IMG/VR virus record: IMGVR_UViG_3300047557_002951
Span: 62,001-126,000 of that record
Strand: one strand, 5' to 3'
Origin: a virus
DNA: 64,000 bases
The notes below the pieces were generated by a model, which did no database searches, had not been told where the DNA came from, and was given only the letters and a program-made list of their open reading frames with translations. Below are positions 25,392-32,644 of this stretch, in pieces. The first letter of the stretch is position 1. Every line of letters starts with the position of its first letter. A program made the position numbers and the translations under genes.

Positions 25392-26312
25392 TTACTGAGC
25401 TAGCTTACTAAAGTATGCCATGGCATCGTCTTCATCTTCATCAGTTTCTACAGCAGCAGAAGACTTACTACGAGAATAAGACTCTTCGAGTTCCTTCATA
25501 ATATCGCTTTCTACTGATTGCACCAGAGATTCAAGTTGTGCTTCTTGTTCTTGTGCCTCTAGTGAGGCTGGCTTAGAACCAAGAACATAGTTAAGGCGCT
25601 TTTCAAGTTCTTCTGGTGTTTTGATCTTATCTCGTGAAATAAGCTCTTGTAGAGAATGTTCACTCTTCCACAGTGCTTCTAGTTCCTCATCATCTCCACC
25701 TAGAAGTGCAGATGGAGATTCAAATACACTATCATCATAATTTGGATAACCAGCAACTTGCTTTACACGAAGTCGGAAGTTTGCACCAGCCCACAGATCA
25801 AAGGGATCAATGACTGGATCATCTTCAAATTCTGGTTTCATCGATGCTTTGATCTTATCAAATACCTTAGCACCAAATCGGAAGATTTTAACCTGACCTT
25901 CTAGAGAAGGATCTGCGGGATTACTCACAATGTAAACATTTGCATAATAGCTGAGTTTACGCTTACGAGCACGAGCAACTTCTTTGTCAGAATCTAAACC
26001 AGAGTTCCACAATTCTCCATTTGAGCGACATACACAGCACTCTTCCCCAAGTGTAGTTGGACAATTTTCGATGAACCAACGACCATTGACCTGAAAGCCA
26101 TGATTATAAAGTTTTACGAAAGGTAGATCCTCATTTGGAGGAGCTGGAAGAAATCGAATCACAGCACGGCCATTGCCTGCTTTATCGGTTTCTAGTTTAA
26201 AGAGATTAGGATTATCATTGGAATTATTTCCCCCCATCTTTTCTGCTTCCTTGATTAGCTTTTCAGTTAGGCTACCAAGAGAAGATTGTTTCTTGAGATC
26301 TTTGAAATTCAT
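25392..26312 (-). CDS. 32: gp32 single-stranded DNA-binding protein
   Basis: 306 residues. N-terminal basic region (MNFKDLKKQSSLGSLTEKLI), OB core (GRAVIRFLPAPPNEDLPFVK), zinc-site Cys residues (NCPTTLGEECCVCRSNGELW), second core part (RKLSYYANVYIV; FDLWAGANFRLRVK), and an acidic C-terminal tail (ETDEDEDDAMAYFSKLAQ) that binds gp59 and polymerase partners. It coats ssDNA in replication and recombination. Its own promoter lies at 26372-26400, and a tandem repeat abuts its start. Confidence 0.95.
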   Translation of the reverse strand: MNFKDLKKQSSLGSLTEKLIKEAEKMGGNNSNDNPNLFKLETDKAGNGRAVIRFLPAPPNEDLPFVKLYNHGFQVNGRWFIENCPTTLGEECCVCRSNGELWNSGLDSDKEVARARKRKLSYYANVYIVSNPADPSLEGQVKIFRFGAKVFDKIKASMKPEFEDDPVIDPFDLWAGANFRLRVKQVAGYPNYDDSVFESPSALLGGDDEELEALWKSEHSLQELISRDKIKTPEELEKRLNYVLGSKPASLEAQEQEAQLESLVQSVESDIMKELEESYSRSKSSAAVETDEDEDDAMAYFSKLAQ

Positions 26313-26315
26313 GTT

Positions 26316-26333
26316 ACGATTGATACGATTGAT
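26316..26333 (-). repeat. Tandem 9-bp repeat at the gp32 translation start (candidate autoregulatory operator)
   Basis: ATCAATCGT twice in a row on the minus strand, 3 nt before the gp32 ATG, in the place where a Shine-Dalgarno should be; none is visible. T4 gp32 represses itself by binding unstructured repeats over its own initiation site. Confidence 0.5.
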
Positions 26334-26371
26334 AGTTTAGGCGGCTTTAGGGTTCCCAAGCCCAGGAGAGT

Positions 26372-26400
26372 ATTATAGCACAGGCTCAGTCGTCTTGCAA
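26372..26400 (-). promoter_or_regulatory. sigma70-type promoter of gp32
   Basis: TTGCAA (26395-26400), 17-bp spacer, TATAAT (26372-26377) on the minus strand. It overlaps the end of the DUF1825 gene and gives a leader of about 50 nt to gp32. Confidence 0.7.
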
Positions 26401-26718
26401 CTGCTGTTTTGAGTCTCGTATGAGATTGGTCATATTCTGAAAAACATCACCAATCTTCATATGTGGGGCTAACCCAAGCAACTGCATTGATTCATCCAAT
26501 CGAGTTTTCATCTCAATTGCCTTGGAATCATCGGATAAACTTAGTCTTGCATAAAGAACTCTTTGTTTATCTAATAATTGCTCTAACATTTCTATATGCT
26601 CTAGCTTCTCTTCTTTTGACATATTTTCAAAAGAAAGCATAGTAGAAGATATTCTTTCCTGAAGAAATCCGATTTCTTTCAATTCGTTCTGGACAATATC
26701 AGAATCAAAAAATGTCAC
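26386..26718 (-). CDS. DUF1825-family protein
   Basis: 110 residues. MTFFDSDIVQNELKEIGFLQ, MSKEEKLEHIEMLEQLLDKQ and YARLSLSDDSKAIEMKTRL match the small helical DUF1825 family of cyanobacteria and their phages. No activity known. It lies between gp59 and gp32 with a 4-nt overlap to gp59, so a role beside replication or recombination is possible. Confidence 0.8.
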   Translation of the reverse strand: MTFFDSDIVQNELKEIGFLQERISSTMLSFENMSKEEKLEHIEMLEQLLDKQRVLYARLSLSDDSKAIEMKTRLDESMQLLGLAPHMKIGDVFQNMTNLIRDSKQQLQDD

Positions 26719-27314
26719 AGCAAAACTTTTCTTATGATGTTCTTGTATTTATCTAGATCAAGCTTTAAAAATGGAGAATAATTTTTGATCTTCTTTGAAA
26801 CAATTTCCCAAATAGGATCAATAAGTTTCTCATCAAATTTTCCACTGAAGTGAATAATCTGATCTAATACTACTAAAGTTTCCAATGTTAGTTTACCGGA
26901 AAGATACTCTTTCAGTAATTTTGGGTGCTTCCCGCCATCAATCTTTAAATAATCTAGAAAGTTATTCCCAGCAAATACATCTCTTAGATCAGTTTCAAAA
27001 ACATAAGTTAAAGACTGTCGTTTCTTTTTCCATTCTAAGTATTGTTCATTTCCATTCTTTATGATATCACCAATCCACAAGGAAGATGGATCAGTTGCAG
27101 CAATAAAATTGGAAACAAAGAAGTCTACGACTTCATCATCCTTTTTTTGTCTTGATAGCTTTTCAAAAAAGAGTCTGTCTTTTCTCTTATGAAATGCATC
27201 AATAGAAGCCTTGATTTTTCCATTATATTTGTGGAAATCATAATTGTCACTGGAAAAGTGGCGCTTTAGAGCAAGATAAGTTTTAAAGGTTTCATGTGGT
27301 GTCACTTTACTCAT
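26715..27314 (-). CDS. 59: gp59-like loader of replicative helicase
   Basis: 199 residues, helical throughout. LALKRHFSSDNYDFHKYNGK, RKDRLFFEKLSRQKKDDEVV and NFIAATDPSSLWIGDI align in order with T4 gp59. gp59 binds forks, gp32 and the gp41 helicase to load it. Gene order 33-59-(DUF1825)-32 mirrors T4. Overlaps gp33 by 4 nt. Confidence 0.85.
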   Translation of the reverse strand: MSKVTPHETFKTYLALKRHFSSDNYDFHKYNGKIKASIDAFHKRKDRLFFEKLSRQKKDDEVVDFFVSNFIAATDPSSLWIGDIIKNGNEQYLEWKKKRQSLTYVFETDLRDVFAGNNFLDYLKIDGGKHPKLLKEYLSGKLTLETLVVLDQIIHFSGKFDEKLIDPIWEIVSKKIKNYSPFLKLDLDKYKNIIRKVLL

Positions 27315-27574
27315 ATGGGGAGTTTTGCTTTAGAACTTTGCTTCAGAAAATTCAATTCGATTGCATCACATCTCAGTTTTTCTTTGAGTGGTTTAGTGAT
27401 TAACTTTGAGATGGATTCTACATCAAGACCATTAGATTCACAATAGTGGACAATGGCACTAATATAATTGTGCTCTGGCTCATTTTGTACCAAACTTTCA
27501 ATTTCTTGTGCGAATTTATCTTGACATAAGAACTTCTTTTGAAATTCTTTTTTGAGTTCATCGGAGTGATTCAT
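27311..27574 (-). CDS. 33: gp33-like late transcription coactivator
   Basis: 87 residues, helical (FAQEIESLVQNEPEHNYISA, CESNGLDVESISKLITKPLK, then EKLRCDAIELNFL). It matches the gp33 core that bridges the RNA polymerase beta flap and the sliding clamp for late promoters. This is consistent with the NATAAATA promoters in this window. Starts inside the end of the exonuclease gene (17-nt overlap). Confidence 0.8.
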   Translation of the reverse strand: MNHSDELKKEFQKKFLCQDKFAQEIESLVQNEPEHNYISAIVHYCESNGLDVESISKLITKPLKEKLRCDAIELNFLKQSSKAKLPI

Positions 27575-28286
27575 ATTCTTTTAGTTTATCCTGAGTGAAT
27601 TTTTTTACATATTTTACGAGAAGGCGAATGTATTTTTCAACATCGGTTTCAATATAAGTCACCACTTCACCATTTTCACATGCCATAATAATAACTAACT
27701 GTTCAACTTCTCTGCCAGTTAATTCTTTAAGCATAAACGCATAAGCTGCAGCCTGAACAAAATAATTTTCGATCCATTCTCGTGGTTTTGGTTTTTCTGA
27801 TGACTTATAGTCAATAACACTTAGTCTACTTTCGTAATCAGCAATTGTATCAACTGTTCCAGCAATTTTGAAGTAATCACTATAAAGAGAACGCTCAATT
27901 GCAATGATATTATCAATTTTGTCTAATTCAGTTTTTGCAACATCAAAGAGAAACTTAGGAAGAGGAGTAGATTCTGGAAGCTCTTCATTGAGTAAGTAAT
28001 TTTCAATGAGTGAGTGCATTGCTGTTCCACGATTTGTGGATGCTTTCGTAATGCGGTTTGCTTCTTCTTCTCCTACTCTCTTCCTCCAACTAATAAACTT
28101 TTCTTTATTATAATGTGATGTAACAGAAGTGACTGAAACGAATTTTTTTAGTTCTGTTTCTCCTGGAATTTTATAATAACGAACTCCATCAATTGTTTCT
28201 CGTTCAAGATTTGGCAGATTGATTTCAATATGATTGAACTTTTTAGCTTTTTTTATGCTTTGTAATTTTAATCCAAAGGTTCCCAT
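27558..28286 (-). CDS. PD-(D/E)XK exonuclease (RecB/MGME1-like)
   Basis: 242 residues. The core is visible: FVSVTSVTSHYNKEKFISWR, NRGTAMHSLIENYL (His/Glu), AGTVDTIADYESRLSVIDYK (D...DYK catalytic) and the QAAAYAF helix. Such nucleases process DNA ends in replication or recombination. The true start is unclear: the family-like part begins at KKFNHIEINLP, and the first 15 codons overlap the homing endonuclease gene by 44 nt, as if that insertion had replaced the original start. Confidence 0.8.
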   Translation of the reverse strand: MGTFGLKLQSIKKAKKFNHIEINLPNLERETIDGVRYYKIPGETELKKFVSVTSVTSHYNKEKFISWRKRVGEEEANRITKASTNRGTAMHSLIENYLLNEELPESTPLPKFLFDVAKTELDKIDNIIAIERSLYSDYFKIAGTVDTIADYESRLSVIDYKSSEKPKPREWIENYFVQAAAYAFMLKELTGREVEQLVIIMACENGEVVTYIETDVEKYIRLLVKYVKKFTQDKLKEYESLR

Positions 28287-28941
28287 TTTTAATTTTAGTT
28301 ACATGTCCTTGTCTGATTCCAAACATTTTACCAATTTCCTTTTGTGTAAGTTCCCCCTCCCAAGCAAGTCTGTATATTTCTAAAATTTGTTCTTCTGTCA
28401 GCTTGCTTCTTGGGTGAGTTGCACCTGGAAATCTTTGTTTGAGTTTTTCTATAGTTTCCGGCGAAAATTTTGTTCCTAGTCTTTTTTGTCTGATTTTTTC
28501 TTTAGTTTCTTCTGTATGGGTTCTCCCATAAAAATGGGCATTTTCACCACTAAAATTTTCACTCAAATATCTTTTATATTCTTCTGGTTGACTTCTCCCA
28601 TACATTCCATTTTTTTCTCCTTTTACTCTATCACTTAATATTTTGGATCCTTTTAGTAATTTATTTGGGTTATTAATACTAGAAAACCCAGTTGGATTTT
28701 CGTTGAAATTCATACATTTTGGATCGTTTATGTGCTGGGAAATGTATTCTTTCTCTTTTTCTAGCAGTTCATCAAATGTTTCACAAAATACTATTATGTC
28801 TCTCTTTAGTGTAGATTTATCTTTAATAGATCTAACCCATTTCCCACTGCCAAAATAACCATCGTCAATCCTTAAAGTGCTATGTCTACCATAATAATAA
28901 AGTCCGGATTGTGAGTAGGTTTTGTATATAAAATGATACAT
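28243..28941 (-). CDS. GIY-YIG homing endonuclease (Seg-like)
   Basis: 232 residues. An N-terminal GIY-YIG module (FIYKTYSQSGLYYYGRHSTL; catalytic Arg in the GRH context, Glu in a later helix), then NUMOD3 repeats (KNGMYGRSQPEEYKRYL; NAHFYGRTHTEETKEKIRQK) and a C-terminal helix-turn-helix (LTQKEIGKMFGIRQGHVTKI). Free-standing, placed between phoH and the exonuclease, whose 5' end it overlaps. A selfish gene that likely cuts the corresponding site in related phages. An 8-bp palindrome (near 28950-28970) and AAAGGAG lie before it. Confidence 0.85.
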   Translation of the reverse strand: MYHFIYKTYSQSGLYYYGRHSTLRIDDGYFGSGKWVRSIKDKSTLKRDIIVFCETFDELLEKEKEYISQHINDPKCMNFNENPTGFSSINNPNKLLKGSKILSDRVKGEKNGMYGRSQPEEYKRYLSENFSGENAHFYGRTHTEETKEKIRQKRLGTKFSPETIEKLKQRFPGATHPRSKLTEEQILEIYRLAWEGELTQKEIGKMFGIRQGHVTKIKNGNLWIKITKHKKS

Positions 28942-28989
28942 AAAACTAGCGAAAGAGTATATTATATATACTCCTTTACTAGTCTCTAA

Positions 28990-29751
28990 TTACAAACCCA
29001 ACGACTTTTTAGCGATTACAAACTCCCGGACCAAAGGAGAACGAATAATATCATCGACACCAAACTCAATTTTTTCAAACGAAGGCATTACATCAACAAT
29101 TCTAAGAAAATCAACGATTCCATTTTTCTCACTTAGTTTAACTAAATCACTTTGTTCGGCATCGCCAGCAAACATAATCTTTGTGTCCATACCACACCTA
29201 GAAATTACAGAGAAGCATTCATGTCCAGAGCAGTTTTGTGCCTCGTCAACGATAATGATACAGTTATCAAGGGTTACACCACGAATGAATGATGTACACC
29301 AGAAGCTTATGGTTTCTTGAGATTTTAGATTCCCATAAAGCATTTCGAAATCATCGTCCGATGGCAATTGGAACATGTATTTTACCATGTTCTTATATGG
29401 AATTTCGAAAAGTGATTTCTTGTCCTCTTCTTTGCCAGGGAGGAACCCGATCTCACGAGTCTGAACAAGAGACCTTACGATGTAAATTTTTTCATAAGGA
29501 CTCCTCTCATTTAAGACTTCTTTCAGTGCTTTATAGAGAAGGATAAAAGTTTTTCCACTACCAGGAACCCCATGAGCGAATATATTTTTACCTTCATCAT
29601 AATAATCAAATAATTTCCTTTGATTATCTGTTAATGGCTGAATGTCTAAAAGTAGATCCGAATTGATCGGTTTCTTTCTTTTCATTTGCTTCGCGGTCAT
29701 ACCAACTCCGATTGGTTGATAATCATCTGATGTTCTTTTCCTTCTTGCCAT
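28990..29751 (-). CDS. phoH: PhoH-like ATPase
   Basis: 253 residues. Walker A GVPGSGKT near residue 60, Walker B CIIIVDEAQN, and FAGDAEQSDL fit the PhoH P-loop family, a regular cyanomyovirus gene. It is often discussed in relation to phosphate stress; a role in RNA metabolism or nucleotide use is also proposed. The basic N-terminus (MARRKRTSDDYQP) is typical. Inside the operon headed by thyX, 3 nt from the upstream gene. Confidence 0.9.
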   Translation of the reverse strand: MARRKRTSDDYQPIGVGMTAKQMKRKKPINSDLLLDIQPLTDNQRKLFDYYDEGKNIFAHGVPGSGKTFILLYKALKEVLNERSPYEKIYIVRSLVQTREIGFLPGKEEDKKSLFEIPYKNMVKYMFQLPSDDDFEMLYGNLKSQETISFWCTSFIRGVTLDNCIIIVDEAQNCSGHECFSVISRCGMDTKIMFAGDAEQSDLVKLSEKNGIVDFLRIVDVMPSFEKIEFGVDDIIRSPLVREFVIAKKSLGL

Positions 29752-29754
29752 GTA

Positions 29755-30018
29755 TCAATATTGCATTTTTGACTTACTTCCGCCGGATTTATCGGCTTTC
29801 TTTAAAATTTCACCCCAACCTGGATGCTTATTAGTCAGGCGATTTTTCCAATCGCCCACTTCACCAGGACTCGCACATCCTTCACTCCAATCACGCTGCC
29901 ACTGAGGGTTTTCTTCATACCATTGCTGAATGTCATGGACACTCATTTGGATAATTTTTTTTTCTCCAGTCTCTTTATTAATAATTGGATATATTGCCAA
30001 AATCAAATCTCCATACAT
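29755..30018 (-). CDS. FmdB-like small phage protein
   Basis: 87 residues. NKETGEKKIIQMSVHDIQQW, then NPQWQRDWSEGCASPGEVGD resembles the phage FmdB-type family that normally has an N-terminal zinc ribbon; here no Cys pair is present at the N-terminus. WGEILKK near the end is also family-like. Function unknown. Confidence 0.65.
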   Translation of the reverse strand: MYGDLILAIYPIINKETGEKKIIQMSVHDIQQWYEENPQWQRDWSEGCASPGEVGDWKNRLTNKHPGWGEILKKADKSGGSKSKMQY

Positions 30019-30027
30019 TTCTTATAT

Positions 30028-30186
30028 TTATTCGATGCAAATCGATGGTGCATCATCACACTCGGAGCAATCCACACATTCGTCCATATCTGGATTTTTA
30101 TTTAAAAAATCTTGGAATTGTTCCTCTGTCAATAATATTTTAAATATGTGACCAGTAAGATGATCTTTTACACACCAGGATTTCAT
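30028..30186 (-). CDS. Small Cys-rich protein
   Basis: 52 residues (MKSWCVKDHLTGHIFKILLT...). The C-terminal part ECVDCSECDDAPSIC has four closely spaced Cys and may bind a metal. It has the LTEEQFQDFLNKNPD phrase seen in FmdB-like phage proteins, so it may be related to its downstream neighbour. Between thyX (5 nt) and that gene. Confidence 0.6.
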   Translation of the reverse strand: MKSWCVKDHLTGHIFKILLTEEQFQDFLNKNPDMDECVDCSECDDAPSICIE

Positions 30187-30191
30187 AGTTT

Positions 30192-30944
30192 TTATGGTGA
30201 TAGTTTTGCTCTATGTAGACGCTTCTCCTCATAATATTTCCAGACATTAGGTGCCCATCGCTCAAGTAATGGAGCGAATTGCTCGCAGAGGGCTTGAATT
30301 TCAAGTTGAGCATCCATTTTTGCCCTCAGATCCATAAGATGCAAAACAGATCGAAGATTGAAAGAGACTACAAAATTTTGACGGATTGCTTGTGCAAGAT
30401 AATCACGAATATGTTCCTCACACATTCCTTTTTCATATTTCACTGCATACCGTTTACAACCCTCTACAATCCAATTCAGTTCATCCTGATAATCTTCCAA
30501 AGTCCAATCATATTTTTTACCATATCGATTGGTATAAAATCCAGGAGGGCGAACATAAAACACATCTTCTGGTTTTAGTTCACCGTTAGCAACTTTAATA
30601 ACTCGTTTGCCAGTATATCGCTGAGATTGAACATCAAAAGTCACCCCCACTCGATGTGTTCTTGCTTGCATTGCGACATTGTGGACATATCCAGAAACTG
30701 AAAAAGTAATCGCTGGATGTTCTAGTGGTCCCCAATGTCCTTTGTCATTCCCAAGAAGTCGATCAACTACCCACACACCACATTCACTTGGAGTTGGAAT
30801 TTTTTGATTGTGAATAGAAGTCTCAGAATAATCACATTTTCCAGCTTGATAAATTACTTGTTCTGGAAGAGGATAGCATTGAAGCATCACTACCTCAAGA
30901 TTTTTATCAAGTTCAAGTAAGTCTTTTGCTTTAACTGGTTTCAT
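30192..30944 (-). CDS. thyX: FAD-dependent thymidylate synthase ThyX
   Basis: 250 residues. ThyX makes dTMP from dUMP using NADPH, FAD and methylene-tetrahydrofolate. The signature R-H-R-x(7)-S is present as RTHRVGVTFDVQSQRYTG; LEHPAITFSVSGY and the C-terminal NLRSVLHLMDLR also fit. Supplies thymidine for phage DNA. ATGA overlap with the upstream 62-residue gene. Confidence 0.95.
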   Translation of the reverse strand: MKPVKAKDLLELDKNLEVVMLQCYPLPEQVIYQAGKCDYSETSIHNQKIPTPSECGVWVVDRLLGNDKGHWGPLEHPAITFSVSGYVHNVAMQARTHRVGVTFDVQSQRYTGKRVIKVANGELKPEDVFYVRPPGFYTNRYGKKYDWTLEDYQDELNWIVEGCKRYAVKYEKGMCEEHIRDYLAQAIRQNFVVSFNLRSVLHLMDLRAKMDAQLEIQALCEQFAPLLERWAPNVWKYYEEKRLHRAKLSP

Positions 30945-31129
30945 ACATCAATCTCCCATGTTTCCTTTTCTTTTTTACGAAGTTTTTTAAGTTCTTTCAT
31001 CATTTCTTTAATTTCCTGATATGCCACCTCAGGAGACATTTTATCCCCAACTTCAAGACCCACAATATATTGCACTTTATCACCAAAGCGTGCTAGTGCT
31101 CTTTCAAATTCAGTTAAAGTTTCGTACAT
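30941..31129 (-). CDS. Small conserved helical protein
   Basis: 62 residues (MYETLTEFERALARFGDKVQ ... MKELKKLRKKEKETWEIDV). Helical and basic at the C-terminus. Coupled by ATGA to thyX and by TAATG to the gene before, so co-translated. Function unknown. Confidence 0.65.
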   Translation of the reverse strand: MYETLTEFERALARFGDKVQYIVGLEVGDKMSPEVAYQEIKEMMKELKKLRKKEKETWEIDV

Positions 31130-31302
31130 TATTCCTCATGATAATCTGGTTCATAAGTATCTATCAGATCCACAGAAGGAGAAATCAGATCCTCAAGCTT
31201 TACAATGTTGCTCTGTTTTTCTTCTTCTTCCATTTCTAGCTTAAGAAATTCAATCAAAAGCTCCATGTTTTTGATAATCAAATTTATTTTCTGTTTATTC
31301 AT
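31129..31302 (-). CDS. Small acidic helical protein
   Basis: 57 residues (MNKQKINLIIKNMELLIEFL ...), with a stretch of five Glu and the end DTYEPDYHEE. First gene after the composite terminator/promoter at 31326-31363; start about 20 nt after -10. TAATG overlap with the next gene. Function unknown. Confidence 0.6.
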   Translation of the reverse strand: MNKQKINLIIKNMELLIEFLKLEMEEEEKQSNIVKLEDLISPSVDLIDTYEPDYHEE

Positions 31303-31325
31303 GTAGCCATATCGGGTACATAATC

Positions 31326-31354
31326 ATTATACAGAAAAAAAGGTGGGCTGTCAA
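31326..31354 (-). promoter_or_regulatory. Perfect sigma70 promoter overlapping a terminator
   Basis: TTGACA (31349-31354), 17-bp spacer, TATAAT (31326-31331) on the minus strand. The -35 is in the loop of the terminator hairpin 31339-31363, the spacer contains the descending stem and U run. Drives the thyX-phoH-gp59-gp32 operon. Confidence 0.85.
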
Positions 31355-31363
31355 CCCACCTTT
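31333..31363 (-). terminator. Rho-independent terminator (composite with promoter)
   Basis: AAAGGTGGG (31355-31363) pairs with CCCACCTTT (31339-31347), 7-nt loop TTGACAG, followed by a T run. Ends the small operon 31369-31606. Confidence 0.85.
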
Positions 31364-31368
31364 GAATA

Positions 31369-31470
31369 TTATGCAATCTGAGGCTTTTTGGCCATATTCA
31401 GTTGCGCAGCTAGAAGAAGCTTTTCTTTTTTTGCTTTCTTCTTAAGATAACGAACAAAATAAGAATTCAT
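31369..31470 (-). CDS. 33-residue basic peptide
   Basis: MNSYFVRYLKKKAKKEKLLL, then AAQLNMAKKPQIA. A very strong Shine-Dalgarno (AAAGGAGG) lies inside the end of the upstream gene, so translation is well supported. Lys-rich amphipathic helix; might bind nucleic acid or a host protein. Second gene after the strong early promoter at 31693-31721. Confidence 0.65.
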   Translation of the reverse strand: MNSYFVRYLKKKAKKEKLLLAAQLNMAKKPQIA

Positions 31471-31471
31471 C

Positions 31472-31606
31472 TCACTTTTCCTCCTTTACGAATTTGATTC
31501 CGCGATAGGTTTCATTATATTGTTGTGGTTGTTGTTGGGCTTGTTGTTGAGCCTGACGACGAACTTCGGTGTCATACTCAACACCCCTGTAAACTACTTT
31601 AGACAT
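31472..31606 (-). CDS. DUF4278-like small protein
   Basis: 44 residues: MSKVVYRGVEYDTEVRR, a Gln-rich middle (QAQQQAQQQPQQY), then NETYRGIKFVKEEK. The YRGVxYD and YRGIKF phrases are those of DUF4278, a small cyanobacterial family also found in cyanophages. Preceded by AAAGGAG. Function unknown; its strong signals suggest heavy early expression. Confidence 0.75.
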   Translation of the reverse strand: MSKVVYRGVEYDTEVRRQAQQQAQQQPQQYNETYRGIKFVKEEK

Positions 31607-31692
31607 TTGCGTTGCTCCTTTACTGCATGTAAATTTGCGTTGCTTCTCCCTAAGGATACTTCCGCTGGTGTTTTCCAGTCAACGATAGAAGT

Positions 31693-31721
31693 ATTATACC
31701 TTCTATCCATATGTATGTCAA
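31693..31721 (-). promoter_or_regulatory. Perfect sigma70 early promoter
   Basis: TTGACA (31716-31721), 17-bp spacer, TATAAT (31693-31698). The transcript leader of about 80 nt carries two copies of AGCAACGCAAAT (see findings). This is the gene-free stretch 31607-31785. Confidence 0.9.
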
Positions 31722-31785
31722 GAGTGTATCCGTTGCTACTATTTTGTATCGTGACTATACAAAATTATATTAAGATTTGTTAACA

Positions 31786-32112
31786 TTATCTCTGAACAAA
31801 TTCAAGTTTATAACGCTCTGGATTTAACTGTTGAATAATTATATCACAACCAATTTTTGGATTACTATCGCCACATGTAAAAACATCGACTGCTGCATTT
31901 CCATCCTCAGGCCAAGTGTGGATGGAAAAATGACTTTCAGAAAGCAAACATAATACGGTAACTCCTTGCGGATCAAATTTCTTAAAAATAGTTTGACACA
32001 CAGTTGCTCCACTAGCAATAGCAGAATTTTCCAATAAATCAATAAGAAAATGCACATCATTAAGATGTGCATAAGAACAACCATAAAGATTCAACAGATA
32101 ATGCTTGCCCAT
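31786..32112 (-). CDS. speD: S-adenosylmethionine decarboxylase proenzyme SpeD
   Basis: 108 residues. SpeD decarboxylates AdoMet for spermidine synthesis. The autocleavage site is visible (LLSESHFSIHTWPE, cut before the Ser of ES, giving the pyruvoyl group), with the downstream AAVDVFTCGD motif. Small prokaryotic type. Often carried by cyanomyoviruses; polyamines may help DNA packaging or host photosystem stability. Last gene of the small-gene operon. Confidence 0.95.
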   Translation of the reverse strand: MGKHYLLNLYGCSYAHLNDVHFLIDLLENSAIASGATVCQTIFKKFDPQGVTVLCLLSESHFSIHTWPEDGNAAVDVFTCGDSNPKIGCDIIIQQLNPERYKLEFVQR

Positions 32113-32297
32113 CAGTCCACTGGATCCTCTTCATATTCTTTAATGAGACCAGAAACTAAAGTTTCTGTACCATCCATATTCTTAATTTCATACAATGGAG
32201 ATTTCATATATTTTTTGATTTTCTTATATTTTTTAATTAGGTCTTGAACTTCATCTTTATAGATGACGACATTAGGGTTATTAAATCCTGTACTCAT
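32112..32297 (-). CDS. Small hypothetical protein
   Basis: 61 residues, charged and helical (EVQDLIKKYKKIKKYMKSPL), acidic C-terminus EYEEDPVD. Shares one base with speD and overlaps the gene before by 4 nt. Unknown function. Confidence 0.6.
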   Translation of the reverse strand: MSTGFNNPNVVIYKDEVQDLIKKYKKIKKYMKSPLYEIKNMDGTETLVSGLIKEYEEDPVD

Positions 32298-32644
32298 TTC
32301 TTTTTCTTTTTCTCAGTTGTTTTTTCGCCCCAAAGTCTTGGATTGGTTCTACCATATCCAAAATCAATTTTTTTAATTGCGTTGGATCCAAGCTTATCGT
32401 AATAAAGATCAAAAATATCTACTCGCTTTCTACCACGGCACACATCAACATAACTACCATTGTCTAGTTGATAATAAACAAGATATGCATCATTTGGAAC
32501 AGAAGTATCTTTAATTTGATCTGGGGTAGCATTAGAGTAAATTAGTTCACATCCATAGACTGAATTAATTCGTTCCTTTTCTTCTTTCGACCATTCTACC
32601 ATCTTTTTATCTTTGATTAATGATTTCAAGACCGACCTCCCCAT
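32294..32644 (-). CDS. Conserved hypothetical protein
   Basis: 116 residues. Middle part SNATPDQIKDTSVPNDAYLV and GRKRVDIFDLYYDKLG; C-terminus is Lys-rich (KTTEKKKKK). No recognised domain. Overlaps both neighbours by a few bases. Confidence 0.65.
   Translation of the reverse strand: MGRSVLKSLIKDKKMVEWSKEEKERINSVYGCELIYSNATPDQIKDTSVPNDAYLVYYQLDNGSYVDVCRGRKRVDIFDLYYDKLGSNAIKKIDFGYGRTNPRLWGEKTTEKKKKK

Noticed and set aside
26746-26753. GATAAATA late motif inside gp59
   Set aside because: It encodes a natural DKYK stretch of gp59 and the downstream gene belongs to an early operon.
31620-31710. ATG frame inside the early leader (starts MDRRYNTSIVDWKTPAEVSL)
   Set aside because: The ATG lies within the promoter spacer, so it is not on the transcript.
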